64,000 nucleotides of DNA from Pontibacter anaerobius (GTDB taxonomy: Bacteria > Bacteroidota > Bacteroidia > Cytophagales > Hymenobacteraceae), in NCBI RefSeq assembly GCF_026241195.1, contig NZ_JAPFQO010000015.1, forward strand, positions 40,006 to 104,005. Reading direction: 5' to 3'. A program made the position numbers and the translations under genes. Of this stretch, positions 33,920 through 43,583 are shown in pieces; within the stretch, counting starts at the first letter, position 1, and every line of letters starts with the position of its first letter. Below the pieces are notes generated by a model that saw nothing but the letters and a program-made list of their open reading frames with translations, did no database searches and was not told where the DNA came from.

Positions 33920-35590
33920 CTACACCAGCTTCTTATAACGGATGCGCTTGGGCTCCACATCGCCCATGCGCTTCTTCTTGTTCTCCTCATACTCGGTGTA
34001 GTTACCCTCAAACCAGTATACCTGAGAGTCTCCCTCAAATGCCAGGATATGGGTACAAATTCTGTCCAGGAACCAGCGGTCGTGCGAGATGATTACGGCA
34101 CAACCGGCAAAGTTCTCCAGTGCATCCTCCAGCGCCCGGATCGCGTTCACGTCCAGGTCGTTGGTAGGCTCGTCGAGCAGCAACAGGTTACCGCCTTCTT
34201 TCAGCGTCATGGCCAGGTGCACGCGGTTGCGCTCACCACCCGATAACTTCTCCACCTTCTTCTCCTGGTCTCCGCCCGAGAAGTTAAACTTGCTCACGTA
34301 CGCGCGGGACACCACCTGGCGACCGGCCATTATCATGTGCTCTGTGCCACCGGATATCACCTCGAAAACCGATTTTGTCGGGTCCAGTTGCGCGTGCTCC
34401 TGGTCTACGTAAGAGATCTGAACGGTAGAGCCAACGGTAAAGTCTCCGGCGTCTGGCTTCTCCTGGCCTGTGATTAACTTAAACAAAGTTGTTTTACCAG
34501 CACCGTTCGGGCCGATGACGCCCACAATGCCACCCTGCGGCAGCGCGAAGTTCAGGTCCTCGAACAGCAGCTTATCGCCGTAGGCCTTGCTTACATGGTT
34601 CACCTCTATAACCTGTGCACCCAGGCGAGGTCCATCAGGAATAAACAGCTCCAGTTTCTCTTCTTTCTTAGCCGCTTCCTCGCCAGCAAGCTTATCGTAC
34701 TGGCTGATACGCGCTTTAGATTTAGCATGACGGGCTTTCGGGGCCATCTTCACCCACTCCAGCTCGCGCTGCAGAGTCTTCTGGCGCTTGCTCTCGGTTT
34801 TCTCCTCTGCCGCCAGCCTGGTAGATTTCTGCTCCAGCCAGCTGCTGTAGTTGCCTTTCCACGGAATACCCTCGCCACGGTCCAGCTCCAGGATCCAGCC
34901 GGCCACGTTGTCCAGGAAGTAACGGTCGTGGGTAACGGCGATAACAGTGCCTTTGTACTGCTGCAGGTGCTGCTCCAGCCAGTCCACCGACTCGGCGTCG
35001 AGGTGGTTGGTAGGCTCGTCAAGCAACAGCACATCCGGCTCCTGCAACAGCAGGCGGCACAGGGCCACGCGGCGCTTCTCACCACCCGACAGGTTACCGA
35101 TGATGGCATCTTCCGGCGGGGTGCGCAGGGCATCCATAGCGCGCTCAAGGCGGTTGTCCAGTTCCCAGGCGTTCAGCTGGTCCAGGCGCTCCTGCACCTC
35201 GCCTTGGCGCTCAATGAGTTTGTTCATCTCATCGTCGGTCATCTCCTCGGCGAACTTCATGTTGATCTCGTCGAACTCCTTCAACAGGCCCACTACTTCA
35301 CTCACGCCTTCCTCTACCACCTCGCGTACGGTTTTGGTTGGGTCCAGCTGCGGCTCCTGCTCCAGGTAGCCCACGGTGTAGCCCGGCGACCACACCACCT
35401 CGCCCTGGAACTCCTTGTCCACGCCTGCTATAATCTTCAGCAAGCTGGATTTACCCGAGCCGTTCAGACCCAGAACGCCGATCTTGGCTCCGTAGAAAAA
35501 GGAGAGGTAAATATTTTTAAGTACTTGTTTCTTTGGTGGGTAGATCTTGCTCACCCCGGCCATTGAAAAGATAATGGTTTCGTTGCTCAT
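33920..35590 (-). CDS. ettA: energy-dependent translational throttle protein EttA (ABC-F)
   Basis: The 556-residue protein has two ABC ATPase domains with Walker A GLNGSGKSS and GPNGAGKTT, and signatures LSGGEKRRVALCR and LSGGERNRVHLAM. An intervening linker (about 240-320, rich in Arg/Lys) and the arm insert in domain 1 (EEGVSEVVGLLKEFDEINMK) match EttA. ABC-F proteins bind the ribosomal E site and respond to ATP/ADP; they have no membrane domain. The C-terminus KKRMGDVEPKRIRYKKLV is the usual EttA ending. Confidence 0.95.
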   Translation of the reverse strand: MSNETIIFSMAGVSKIYPPKKQVLKNIYLSFFYGAKIGVLGLNGSGKSSLLKIIAGVDKEFQGEVVWSPGYTVGYLEQEPQLDPTKTVREVVEEGVSEVVGLLKEFDEINMKFAEEMTDDEMNKLIERQGEVQERLDQLNAWELDNRLERAMDALRTPPEDAIIGNLSGGEKRRVALCRLLLQEPDVLLLDEPTNHLDAESVDWLEQHLQQYKGTVIAVTHDRYFLDNVAGWILELDRGEGIPWKGNYSSWLEQKSTRLAAEEKTESKRQKTLQRELEWVKMAPKARHAKSKARISQYDKLAGEEAAKKEEKLELFIPDGPRLGAQVIEVNHVSKAYGDKLLFEDLNFALPQGGIVGVIGPNGAGKTTLFKLITGQEKPDAGDFTVGSTVQISYVDQEHAQLDPTKSVFEVISGGTEHMIMAGRQVVSRAYVSKFNFSGGDQEKKVEKLSGGERNRVHLAMTLKEGGNLLLLDEPTNDLDVNAIRALEDALENFAGCAVIISHDRWFLDRICTHILAFEGDSQVYWFEGNYTEYEENKKKRMGDVEPKRIRYKKLV

Positions 35591-35950
35591 GCTGTATCTG
35601 GTAGTGTTTTGCTAATATACTTTTAAACTATCTCACGAATTTTTGCGCGCCACCTGTAGGATTATGGTATCTGTTACCTATCCCCCTGATTACTATTAAC
35701 GTAAGTAATTACAAATATCGCAAAAATTCATGTCTTTGCACTTCACAAAAGTGCGCTGAAATCATTAAACTTGTAAAAACTGTGTGGGTAAGGATCGCAT
35801 TTACTGATGCTGCACCAGCTGCCTTTGCGCGCCTGGCCGGTTTATACCGGCAATGACAAACGCTATAGGCAAGCCTGCGTATGCAAAGATTAGTTTACCC
35901 CTGACACCTTACCCAGAAATTACGTACGACGCATAACCCAATCCAGTAAA
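35591..35950. other. divergent promoter region without a gene
   Basis: This 360 bp stretch separates ettA (minus) from the DUF349 gene (plus). It starts with a TATACTT copy and contains GTCTTTGCAC near 35732 as a weak -7-like box. I see no RNA gene or open frame of interest. Confidence 0.4.
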
Positions 35951-37264
35951 ATGGAAAACAACAACCTATTGGAAGAAGCCAAGAAGTTTGGTTTTACCCA
36001 GGACCAGCAAGTATGGCTAAAGCCCTTTATGACCTACCCTGCCCGGCAGGTAGGCGAAGTGAAAGAGTCTGAGGATGATTCGCTTGTATATTTTGCCAAG
36101 CGCTTCGATATGTTCAGCGAAAAGGTGAACAACCTGCTGCAACGCATCGATACATCCGACAACAAAGGCTCGTTCCTGATGAAGGTCCTGCACATGAAGG
36201 AGCAGGTAGGCAGCTACGATGCCCTCGGCGACTTTGAGCAGATCTACCACACCCTGCATAAGGCTGAGGAAGAGATTAACGAGACCATTAAGCAGAACCG
36301 CGAGAAGAACCTCAGTATTAAGATCGGACTGATAAATGAGGCGGAGGCCCACAGCGAGAGCATCGATTGGAAAGAGGCGACCGAAAAGCTGAAAGACCTG
36401 CGCACGGCCTGGATAAAAACCGGCCCGGTGGAGAAAGAGCTTACCGACGAGATTGAAGAGCGTTTCCGCAACGCGGTAGAGAACTTCTTCGAGCGTAAAA
36501 AGAATTTCTTCGAGGATAAGAAACGCATGCAGAACCGCGCCTATGAGCGCTACCGCGAGCTGATCAACCAGTCGTACGCTATCATGAACTCGGAGGAGTG
36601 GGAGGAGACAACCGCTAAGCTTAAGGAACTGCAGAACCAGTGGAAGGAAGTGGGCGGTAACCTGCCGCGCAAAACCATGACGAATCTCTGGAACAGCTTC
36701 CGGAAAGCCCATAACCACTTTTTTGAACGCCTGAAGCGCAAGATACAGAAAGAGAAGAATGCCTCGCGCGAGCAGTTTTACGAGCAGAACTATGAGCAAA
36801 AGCAGGAGCTTGCCTCAGAAGCCGAGCAGTTGCTACAGGACCTGAGCCTGAACGATGCCGTAAAGCGCGCCAAGGAGCTGCAGGCCGAGTGGAAGAAAGT
36901 TGGCCCGGTACGCCCGGAAGTGTCAGATGCGGTTTGGGAGCGCTTCATCAAGGCCTGCGACCGCGTGTTTGAGATGAGCAGCCTGGAGCACTACATCCGG
37001 AAGCGCCAGCAGGCCAGCAACGAGACCTTCTCGGAAACCGATGGACTACAGGCGCGCATCAATGCCCTGAGAGACTTTATTAAGTCGGACAGGAATGAAC
37101 TGGAGCTGCTGGAGACGAACCTGGGCAAACTGAACGACTCGCCTAGCAACGATGCCTTCCGCAACATGCTGAAAGGAAAGATCCGAAACTTCAACAGAAA
37201 GATCGGCACCAAGACTGCCCTGATCGAAATGTTCCAGAGCCAGCTAAGCGCCATTTCACGCTAG
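35951..37264 (+). CDS. DUF349 coiled-coil protein
   Basis: The 437-residue cytoplasmic protein is mostly charged helix. Repeated units centred on LKDLRTAWIKTGPVEKEL (about 140-158), LKELQNQWKEVGGNLPRK (about 218-235) and AKELQAEWKKVGPVRPEV (about 305-323) mark three DUF349 repeats, each with a conserved Trp. The C-terminal segment is a coiled coil ending in a basic helix. The function of DUF349 proteins is unknown, though they are conserved in Bacteroidota. A strong terminator follows. Confidence 0.92.
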   Translation: MENNNLLEEAKKFGFTQDQQVWLKPFMTYPARQVGEVKESEDDSLVYFAKRFDMFSEKVNNLLQRIDTSDNKGSFLMKVLHMKEQVGSYDALGDFEQIYHTLHKAEEEINETIKQNREKNLSIKIGLINEAEAHSESIDWKEATEKLKDLRTAWIKTGPVEKELTDEIEERFRNAVENFFERKKNFFEDKKRMQNRAYERYRELINQSYAIMNSEEWEETTAKLKELQNQWKEVGGNLPRKTMTNLWNSFRKAHNHFFERLKRKIQKEKNASREQFYEQNYEQKQELASEAEQLLQDLSLNDAVKRAKELQAEWKKVGPVRPEVSDAVWERFIKACDRVFEMSSLEHYIRKRQQASNETFSETDGLQARINALRDFIKSDRNELELLETNLGKLNDSPSNDAFRNMLKGKIRNFNRKIGTKTALIEMFQSQLSAISR

Positions 37265-37288
37265 GCCTTGCCCTGACAAGCTATACTT

Positions 37289-37334
37289 AAAGAAAAGCGC
37301 CTTCTGCAGTGGCAGAAGGCGCTTTTCTTTTTAA
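37289..37334 (+). terminator. terminator of DUF349 gene
   Basis: Perfect 19 bp arms (37289-37307 and 37312-37330) with loop AGTG run into T residues. A TATACTT copy lies immediately before the stem. Confidence 0.92.
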
Positions 37335-37491
37335 CACCCTTCTACTTACGCCCTGTGTTATTGCATCAGGACAGCAGCCTAAAATTATTTTTCAGTTTTT
37401 GAACATTTGTGTTTTATTTGCGTTGTGTTGTTAAAAACCGACAAAAAAGCAATAATTTTTTATCGAAAATTTTTGTTCTTGTTTTTATTTA

Positions 37492-37499
37492 TACTTTTG
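37492..37499 (+). promoter_or_regulatory. -7 box of DUF2795 gene
   Basis: TACTTTTG fits TAnnTTTG and follows an AT-rich tract with TTTTTG at about 16 bp upstream. The overlapping TATACTT heptamer shows how the abundant motif can merge with a promoter. The ATG is at 37542. Confidence 0.65.
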
Positions 37500-37541
37500 C
37501 GAACAATTTACACACGCCAATAAGTTAAAGGAGAAAATACT

Positions 37542-37763
37542 ATGTACTGGACACTTGAATTAGCTTCATACCTGGAGGACGCACCCTGGCCAGCCACTAA
37601 AGACGAGCTGATTGACTTTTCTATCCGCTCTGGTGCCCCTATGGAAGTTGTAGAGAACCTGCAAGCACTGGAGGACGATGGACAGCCTTACGAGAGCATC
37701 GAGGAGATCTGGCCTGACTATCCTACCAAAGAGGATTTCATGTTTAACGAGGATGAGTACTAA
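37542..37763 (+). CDS. DUF2795 small acidic protein
   Basis: This 73-residue protein starts MYWTLELASYLEDAPWPATK and matches the DUF2795 core (DELIDFSIRSGAPMEVVENLQAL, then ESIEEIWPDYP). It is conserved with almost the same length across Bacteroidota. The protein is strongly acidic and cytoplasmic. It is preceded by GGAGAAAATACT, a rare Shine-Dalgarno-like site here, and by a strong AT-rich promoter, so it is probably highly expressed. Function unknown. Confidence 0.93.
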   Translation: MYWTLELASYLEDAPWPATKDELIDFSIRSGAPMEVVENLQALEDDGQPYESIEEIWPDYPTKEDFMFNEDEY

Positions 37764-37850
37764 AAATTAGTAATTACCAGTGAATAATGGGTAATTGCCC
37801 CTGAGGTTGAAACCTTAAGAGATCACTCATTAGTCATTCATCATTACTCA

Positions 37851-38582
37851 TTGAACTCTGTCGTCGAAGTAAAAAATCTGGTTGCGGGTTATGGCCAGCG
37901 GGTCCTGATCCGCAACCTTTGCTTTTCTATACCTTCCCCTGCCTTTGTGGCTATTATCGGCCATAACGGCGCTGGCAAAACTACGCTCTTCCGCGCCTTC
38001 CAGGGCAAAATAGATTACCAGGGGCAGCTGTTGGTGCAAAACCACGACCTACGCCACCTCTCCAACCCATCGGGCAAGGGCCTGCTAGCTTACCTCCCCC
38101 AGAAAAACGTTGTCAACTTCCCTATTAAGGTGCACGACCTGGTGGTGATGGGCCTGTTCCGGAAAAAGCGCTTTTTCGAGAATTATACTTCGGAGGACTA
38201 TGCCCTGGCAGCCCATACGCTGGAGCAGCTGCAACTCTCCCACCTCATAGACCACGATTTTACCACCCTCTCCGGCGGCGAGCAGCAGCTGGTGTGGCTG
38301 GCGCAGCTGATGCTGCAGGACGCCGACATTAACCTGCTTGATGAGCCTACTCAGCAGCTGGATGTATACTATAAGAACCAGGTATTCGGGCTACTGCAGA
38401 GCTGGGTAAGTGAGCGCCGCAAAACCATCCTTTGCATTACCCACGACCTGCAGAACCTCATGACCATGGAGGGCTACCTGCTGAACCTCTCCAAGCCAGA
38501 GCCAATGCTTGAAATTATCTCGCCGGAGACGGTGCTGCAGAACCAAGCGTTTCTGGAGGCGGGGCGGCAGCCGGTGCAGTAG
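37851..38582 (+). CDS. ABC transporter ATP-binding protein (metal/siderophore type)
   Basis: The 243-residue protein has Walker A GHNGAGKTT, signature LSGGEQQLVWLAQ and Walker B DINLLDEPT. The overall shape is that of FecE/BtuD/ZnuC-type importer ATPases. The start is a TTG (TTG AAC TCT GTC), since no ATG is in frame nearby. No permease or binding-protein gene is adjacent, so its partner is encoded elsewhere. The 87 bp before it contains repeated CATTAGTCATT-like words, probably noncoding repeat debris. Confidence 0.85.
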   Translation: MNSVVEVKNLVAGYGQRVLIRNLCFSIPSPAFVAIIGHNGAGKTTLFRAFQGKIDYQGQLLVQNHDLRHLSNPSGKGLLAYLPQKNVVNFPIKVHDLVVMGLFRKKRFFENYTSEDYALAAHTLEQLQLSHLIDHDFTTLSGGEQQLVWLAQLMLQDADINLLDEPTQQLDVYYKNQVFGLLQSWVSERRKTILCITHDLQNLMTMEGYLLNLSKPEPMLEIISPETVLQNQAFLEAGRQPVQ

Positions 38583-38629
38583 AGATTTACTGGCTACATT
38601 GGGTAGTTATACTTTGCTGTCTATACTTC

Positions 38630-38992
38630 CATAGCCGCTGCTTTTTGTAGCTTGAAACAAGCTATCCTTCCTAGCTGCCGTTCATCCTCAGCCTTACGAG
38701 CGGCTCGTTTCATCTCCGGCCTTGGCTCCCTCCAGCCCGGGAGGGCTCGTCTTCCCGCATCGCGCTGGGAGCTTTCCTTTGCTCGCTATCGCTTTGCAAT
38801 CCCGCTCTCGCGGGACCGAAAAACTCCAAAGGCGCTCAACCCAAAGACTGGTATCCGGTTCGATAGCCATCGCTATACCACTTGAACCGAACTCCCTTTC
38901 CTGTTTTGGGGGTAGGGGCCCTCTCCTTTTCTCGAGGGCTGGGGAGAGGTATGATTCCCCTCCGAGGAGGGGCTAGGGGTGGGTTCATACTT
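38630..38992 (-). repeat. dispersed structured repeat, copy B, plus short GC-rich repeat
   Basis: This copy runs opposite to copy A and parallel to copy C. It keeps the blocks CGTTTCATCTCCGGCCTTGG, CTCCAGCCCGGGAGGGCTCG, CGCATCGCGCTGGGAGC, CTCCAAAGGCGCTCAAC and CGATAGCCATCGCTATACC. It lacks the two terminal GCGGAC/TCCGGA hairpins and carries indels that break any reading frame. The short GGAGGGG element is fused at 38958-38992. The remainder of 38583-39155 holds AAGTATA copies and no gene. Confidence 0.8.
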
Positions 38993-39155
38993 TTGCTGAT
39001 GCCAGCCATCCCCAACTATGGAACTTACACTTCAATGTCAGTCATTACAGGCTCCCCGCCTTAGGCAAGGAGAGGAAGGGGTGGTTGGCCTCAGTATGCT
39101 AGACTCTTTTCCCATATGCTATACCAGCTACACCCGAACCCACTATATATTGAGC

Positions 39156-39833
39156 CTAAACCTGCTTTGCAAAAGCCTCGGCAAGTATAAGGTCTTCGGG
39201 CGTGGTGATTTTGATGTTGCGGTAGCTGCCTTCCACTAGCGTAATCTTCTCGCCTATACTTTCCACCACCGAGGCATCATCGGTAAAATGCTCCTGCTCA
39301 GGTTGCTCGTAGGCTTTGCGAAGTATACTTGCCCTGAAAACCTGCGGCGTTTGCACCAGTTTATACTTTGCGCGCGGCACCGCACGGCTCCCCTCCTCCG
39401 TCAGCTCCCGGATAGAGTCTTTCGGGGATACAGCCACCACGGCGCTGCCATACTTCGCGGCCTCCTCAAAAGCAGCCTGAATGGTCTCTGTCTCCACAAA
39501 TGGTCGCACGCCGTCGTGCACTGCCACAAGCCCCTCTCCCATCACGGCATCCAATCCATTCTTAACCGACCTGAAACGCGTAGCCCCTCCTGGCACGGTC
39601 ATATGGAACAGCTTAAAATTGTGCTTCTGGCAAAGGCTGCGCCAGGTGTTCAGCTGCTCCTGCGGCAGCACCACCACCAGCCTGATTTGCGGGTTATACT
39701 TGTAAAACCGCTCGATGGTGCGCATCAGGATGGGCTTTCCCGCTACTTCTATAAACTGCTTGGGCAACTCGTGCTGCATGCGGCTGCCGCTGCCGCCAGC
39801 TACTATAATCGCATATTCAGGGGTTTGTGCCAT
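39156..39833 (-). CDS. ispD: 2-C-methyl-D-erythritol 4-phosphate cytidylyltransferase
   Basis: The 225-residue enzyme transfers CMP to MEP in the non-mevalonate isoprenoid pathway. The nucleotide-binding signature IIVAGGSGSRMQHELPKQF is at about 9-27, followed by VHDGVRPFV (about 105-113) and DDASVVE near 190. Length and motif order fit IspD rather than TarI-type paralogues, though the two are close. It is flanked by noncoding DNA and has no partner genes of the pathway beside it. Confidence 0.92.
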   Translation of the reverse strand: MAQTPEYAIIVAGGSGSRMQHELPKQFIEVAGKPILMRTIERFYKYNPQIRLVVVLPQEQLNTWRSLCQKHNFKLFHMTVPGGATRFRSVKNGLDAVMGEGLVAVHDGVRPFVETETIQAAFEEAAKYGSAVVAVSPKDSIRELTEEGSRAVPRAKYKLVQTPQVFRASILRKAYEQPEQEHFTDDASVVESIGEKITLVEGSYRNIKITTPEDLILAEAFAKQV

Positions 39834-39922
39834 GTTGCAAAGTTAGAAAGTTTAGAGTTATATAGAGCCGCAATACTTTGCGCCTGAAAGGCAGCGAGTA
39901 CACTTAATCCCTGTTAAAAGCA

Positions 39923-39952
39923 AAAGCCCCAGCTTTTTGAGGCCAGGGCTTT
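39923..39952. terminator. weak hairpin between queA and ispD
   Basis: AAAGCCC (39923-39929) pairs with GGGCTTT (39946-39952), followed by ATACTTTTT. It probably ends the queA transcript on the minus strand, where an AAAGCCC stem is followed by TTTTGCTTTT. Confidence 0.55.
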
Positions 39953-39975
39953 ATACTTTTTGAGGTAATTTATAC

Positions 39976-41022
39976 TTACAGGATCAGCATTACGTCGCCG
40001 TAGCTAAAGAAGCGGTAATTCTCCTTCACAGCCTCCTCGTACGCCTTCATCACCAGATCATACCCGCCGAAAGCAGCAGCCATCATCAGCAGCGTGCTCT
40101 CAGGCATGTGGAAGTTGGTAAGCAGGCAGTTCGCGATCTTGAACTCGTACGGAGGGAAGATAAAACGGTCTGTCCAGCCTTCGTTCGCCTTCAGGCGGCT
40201 GTTAGCTGATACCGACGACTCCAGGGCACGCATGGTAGTGGTACCGATGGCGCATACGCGCTTCTTGCTGTCCAGCGCCTTGTTTACGCGCTCGGCAGTG
40301 GCGGCAGGCACCATAAAGTTCTCCGAGTCCATTTTGTGCTTGGTCAGGTCTTCCACATCCACCGGGCGGAAAGTACCCAGGCCAACGTGCAGCGTGATCG
40401 GCTCCACGTCCACACCTTTGATCTCCAGGCGCTTCATTACCTCTTTGGTAAAGTGCAGGCCAGCCGTTGGGGCAGCCACAGCGCCTACGTTTTTGGCATA
40501 CACCGTCTGGTAACGCTCGCGGTCCTCCGGCTCAGCCTCGCGCTTGATGTACTTTGGCAGCGGGGTTTCGCCCAGGTCGTTAATGGTTTTGTAAAACTCC
40601 TCGTCCGGGCCATCAAACAAAAACTTGATGGTACGGCCACGCGAAGTGGTGTTGTCAATCACTTCGGCTACCAGGTCGCTGTCGCCGAAGTATAGTTTGT
40701 TGCCCACGCGGATCTTACGGGCCGGGTCTACCAGCACATCCCACAGGTGAATGTCCTTGTTAAGCTCGCGCAGCAGGAATACTTCAATCTTGGCTCCTGT
40801 CTTTTCCTTGTTGCCATACAGGCGCGCCGGGAATACCTTGGTGTCGTTCACCACCATCACGTCGCCTTCGTCAAAATACTCCAGGATGTCTTTAAAAACG
40901 CGGTGCTCTATTTTTCCGGTATCGCGGTGCACGACCATCATACGGGATTCGTCGCGGTTCTCAGAAGGGTGTGTGGCAAGGTAGCTTTCAGGAAGCTCAA
41001 ACTTAAATTCAGATAACTTCAT
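39976..41022 (-). CDS. queA: tRNA preQ1(34) S-adenosylmethionine ribosyltransferase-isomerase
   Basis: The 348-residue enzyme makes epoxyqueuosine in the tRNA wobble position from preQ1 and SAM. It shows the family opening [18 protein letters not shown], then [37 protein letters not shown] and [15 protein letters not shown]. The length matches the family. It is separated from ispD by a weak hairpin and has its own upstream region with a TATACTT copy. Confidence 0.97.
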   Translation of the reverse strand: MKLSEFKFELPESYLATHPSENRDESRMMVVHRDTGKIEHRVFKDILEYFDEGDVMVVNDTKVFPARLYGNKEKTGAKIEVFLLRELNKDIHLWDVLVDPARKIRVGNKLYFGDSDLVAEVIDNTTSRGRTIKFLFDGPDEEFYKTINDLGETPLPKYIKREAEPEDRERYQTVYAKNVGAVAAPTAGLHFTKEVMKRLEIKGVDVEPITLHVGLGTFRPVDVEDLTKHKMDSENFMVPAATAERVNKALDSKKRVCAIGTTTMRALESSVSANSRLKANEGWTDRFIFPPYEFKIANCLLTNFHMPESTLLMMAAAFGGYDLVMKAYEEAVKENYRFFSYGDVMLIL

Positions 41023-41224
41023 ATATCAAATATTACGGTATTTGGTTCTTATACTTGTAGCAGTACGTCCGGTTATACAACAGTAGAACCTCCCGCTGAG
41101 GTTCATAAACAACCGCCTACTAAAAAACAAAAAATCAAGCCGCAAATTTACTCAGTTTGACCGAATAATTCTTACTTTTAAGGAAATTACTTGCCACTGT
41201 TTTACCTGACCTAAGAAGAAAACC

Positions 41225-42472
41225 ATGATCTACCTCCGCCTGATAGCAGAAAGTTTCCGCTTTGCGTGGCAGGCTTTGCGCGCCAACCTGCTGCGCACCA
41301 TCCTGTCGTTGCTAGGCGTAACCATCGGTATCTTCGCCATCATCTCGGTGTTTACCCTGGTAGACTCCCTGGAGCGCAACGTGCGCGACAGCATGAGTTT
41401 TATCGGCGATAAGGTGATCTATGTGCAGAAGTGGCCCTGGTCAACTGGAGGAAGCTATCCGTGGTGGAAGTACTTTCAGCGGCCGGAGCCTACAGAGCGT
41501 GAGTTCAGGCAACTGGAGCGCCACATCACCAACAGCAATGGCGTGGCGATCTTCTCCAGCAAGGGAGGCAACACCTTTAAGCAGAGCAATAACAGCTACT
41601 CCGATGCTGATCTTATGGGCGTTTCTTACGATTACCCAAAGGTGAGCGAGGTGCCGATTGTAGAGGGCCGCTACTTTACGCCGCAGGAAGCGGATGCCGC
41701 CCGAAACGTGATGGTGATAGGCGATGAGGTAGCCACTACACTTTTCCCCTTCGGCAACCCTGTCGGGCAAGACTTGAAGGTGGCAGGGCAAAAGTTTACT
41801 ATTGTGGGCGTGATAGAGAAACAGGGCGAGAACATGTTCGGAATGCCTAACATGGACCAAATGGGTATGATCCCGTATAGCACCTTCTCTAAAATGTATG
41901 ATGTGGGCCCCGATGGCATGGGCTCCACCATCGCCCTGAAGGGCCGGGAAGATGACCCCGGGCTGCTGGAACTGGAATACGAAACAAGAGGCCTGATGCG
42001 TAACATTCGTGGCCTTCGCCCCCGCGACGAGGACAACTTTGCCATGAACAGGCCCGAAATGATCCAGGAAGCTATAGGAGGCTTCTTTCAGGTGGTTGGT
42101 CTGGCAGGCTGGGTAATCGGTGGCTTTGCCATACTGGTGGGCGGCTTTGGCATTGCCAACATCATGTTCGTATCAGTAAAGGAGCGCACCAACATCATCG
42201 GTATACAGAAATCGCTGGGTGCCAAAAACTACTTTATACTTTTCCAGTTCCTGTTTGAGTCCGTGTTCCTGAGCCTGCTGGGCGGCGGCATTGGCATCCT
42301 GCTGGTGTTTCTGCTCACGCTTATCCCGCAGGACATGATGAAGATTACGCTCTCGGTGGGCAACATTATACTTGGCCTCGGCGTATCCGCCGTTATCGGT
42401 ATGCTGTCTGGCATTATACCTGCCGTGATGGCCTCAAACTTAGACCCCGTTATTGCTATCCGATCAAAATAA
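41225..42472 (+). CDS. ABC transporter permease, MacB/FtsX type
   Basis: The 415-residue protein has an N-terminal membrane helix (about 20-45, LRTILSLLGVTIGIFAIISV), a periplasmic MacB-core domain (about 50-280), and three C-terminal helices (about 290-410) with the FtsX motif ASNLDPVIAIRSK at the end. No ATPase gene is adjacent. Such permeases act in lipoprotein, peptide or antibiotic export or in mechanotransmission. It is preceded by 200 bp without genes. Confidence 0.92.
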   Translation: MIYLRLIAESFRFAWQALRANLLRTILSLLGVTIGIFAIISVFTLVDSLERNVRDSMSFIGDKVIYVQKWPWSTGGSYPWWKYFQRPEPTEREFRQLERHITNSNGVAIFSSKGGNTFKQSNNSYSDADLMGVSYDYPKVSEVPIVEGRYFTPQEADAARNVMVIGDEVATTLFPFGNPVGQDLKVAGQKFTIVGVIEKQGENMFGMPNMDQMGMIPYSTFSKMYDVGPDGMGSTIALKGREDDPGLLELEYETRGLMRNIRGLRPRDEDNFAMNRPEMIQEAIGGFFQVVGLAGWVIGGFAILVGGFGIANIMFVSVKERTNIIGIQKSLGAKNYFILFQFLFESVFLSLLGGGIGILLVFLLTLIPQDMMKITLSVGNIILGLGVSAVIGMLSGIIPAVMASNLDPVIAIRSK

Positions 42473-42619
42473 AGCTATATTTACATGTTTGGCCCTTCGG
42501 TTTCTCCCCCTCACAGGAGCTGCCCGGCCAACCCTGATTTTTAATATGTGATGAAGCGTGCCCGCGATTTACCGGGCACAGGGGGTGAAAGCCTCCGATG
42601 AAGATGACGAGAAAGAATT

Positions 42620-43483
42620 ATGACAAAGCTTAGAAAAACGAGCAAAACCAAGCTGCACGACGAGTCGCTGAACACAGGAAGCGGCCAAACCATTCTGAAA
42701 CCGGATGTAAACGACAATAAAGCCAGGTCGGTAACCGACCTGCGCGAGAGTGGCCAGTCCACGGCTGCCCCAGCCTCTGAGGAGGACAAGAAAATACGCC
42801 AGGCCTTTGTAGACAAGGACTGGAACGAGATCAAGATCGCCGACTCCTGGCAGATTTTTAAAGTAATGGCCGAGTTCGTAGATGGCTTTGAGAAGCTGGC
42901 CAAGATCGGTCCCTGCGTTTCTGTATTCGGTTCAGCCCGCACCAAATCCGACAACAAGTACTACATTATGGCCGAGGAGATCGCCGCCAAACTGGTGCGC
43001 CACGGCTATGGCGTGATCACGGGTGGCGGACCGGGCATTATGGAAGCCGGCAACAAGGGCGCGCACTCTGAGGGCGGTAAGTCTGTTGGCCTGAACATTC
43101 AGCTGCCCTTCGAGCAGTTCAACAACATCTACATCGACTCCGACAAACTCATTAACTTCGACTACTTCTTTGTACGCAAGGTGATGTTCGTGAAGTATGC
43201 GCAGGGCTTTGTGGTGATGCCGGGCGGCTTCGGCACCTTGGATGAGCTGTTTGAGGCAATCACGCTGATCCAGACGAAGAAGATCGGTGCCTTCCCGATC
43301 GTGCTGGTGGGCCGCTCCTATTGGCAGGGCTTGTTCCAGTGGATCGAGGACGTGATGCTGAACATGGAGACCAACATCAGTGCCGAGGACCTGGAACTGG
43401 TGCACATCGTGGATGACGCCACAGAGGCCGTGAAGATCATCGACGAGTTCTACAGCAAGTACCTGCTGTCTCCGAACTTTTAA
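42620..43483 (+). CDS. LOG-family protein (TIGR00730), nucleotide phosphoribohydrolase-like
   Basis: The 287-residue protein has the Rossmann-like LOG signatures GGGPGIMEA (135-143) and PGGFGTLDE (201-209). Relatives cleave nucleoside 5'-monophosphates to free base and ribose phosphate. An N-terminal extension of about 85 residues rich in Lys, Ser and Asp (MTKLRKTSKTKLHDESLNTG...) precedes the fold and is absent from short LOG proteins. The old name 'lysine decarboxylase' is a misannotation. A 34 bp palindromic terminator follows. Confidence 0.9.
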   Translation: MTKLRKTSKTKLHDESLNTGSGQTILKPDVNDNKARSVTDLRESGQSTAAPASEEDKKIRQAFVDKDWNEIKIADSWQIFKVMAEFVDGFEKLAKIGPCVSVFGSARTKSDNKYYIMAEEIAAKLVRHGYGVITGGGPGIMEAGNKGAHSEGGKSVGLNIQLPFEQFNNIYIDSDKLINFDYFFVRKVMFVKYAQGFVVMPGGFGTLDELFEAITLIQTKKIGAFPIVLVGRSYWQGLFQWIEDVMLNMETNISAEDLELVHIVDDATEAVKIIDEFYSKYLLSPNF

Positions 43484-43506
43484 CGGGAATTATACTTTAT
43501 ACTTAC

Positions 43507-43540
43507 AAGAAAGCCCGCTGCCATGGCAGCGGGCTTTCTT
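43507..43540. terminator. 34 bp perfect palindrome terminator
   Basis: AAGAAAGCCCGCTGCCA (43507-43523) is followed directly by its exact complement (43524-43540). Two TATACTT copies precede it. It can serve the LOG gene on + and the MG2-plug gene on -. Confidence 0.9.
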
Positions 43541-43583
43541 TATTCTAGCGGATGCTATACTTGATTAGCGTTTGCAGCCCTCC

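Noticed and set aside
34595..35566. A 323-codon + frame opposite ettA
   Set aside because: Antisense shadow of a gene with two complete ABC domains.
37764..37850. CATTAGTCATT-like repeated words as a regulatory array
   Set aside because: The words are low-complexity, imperfect and irregular; similar debris is common between genes in Bacteroidota, so no function is claimed.
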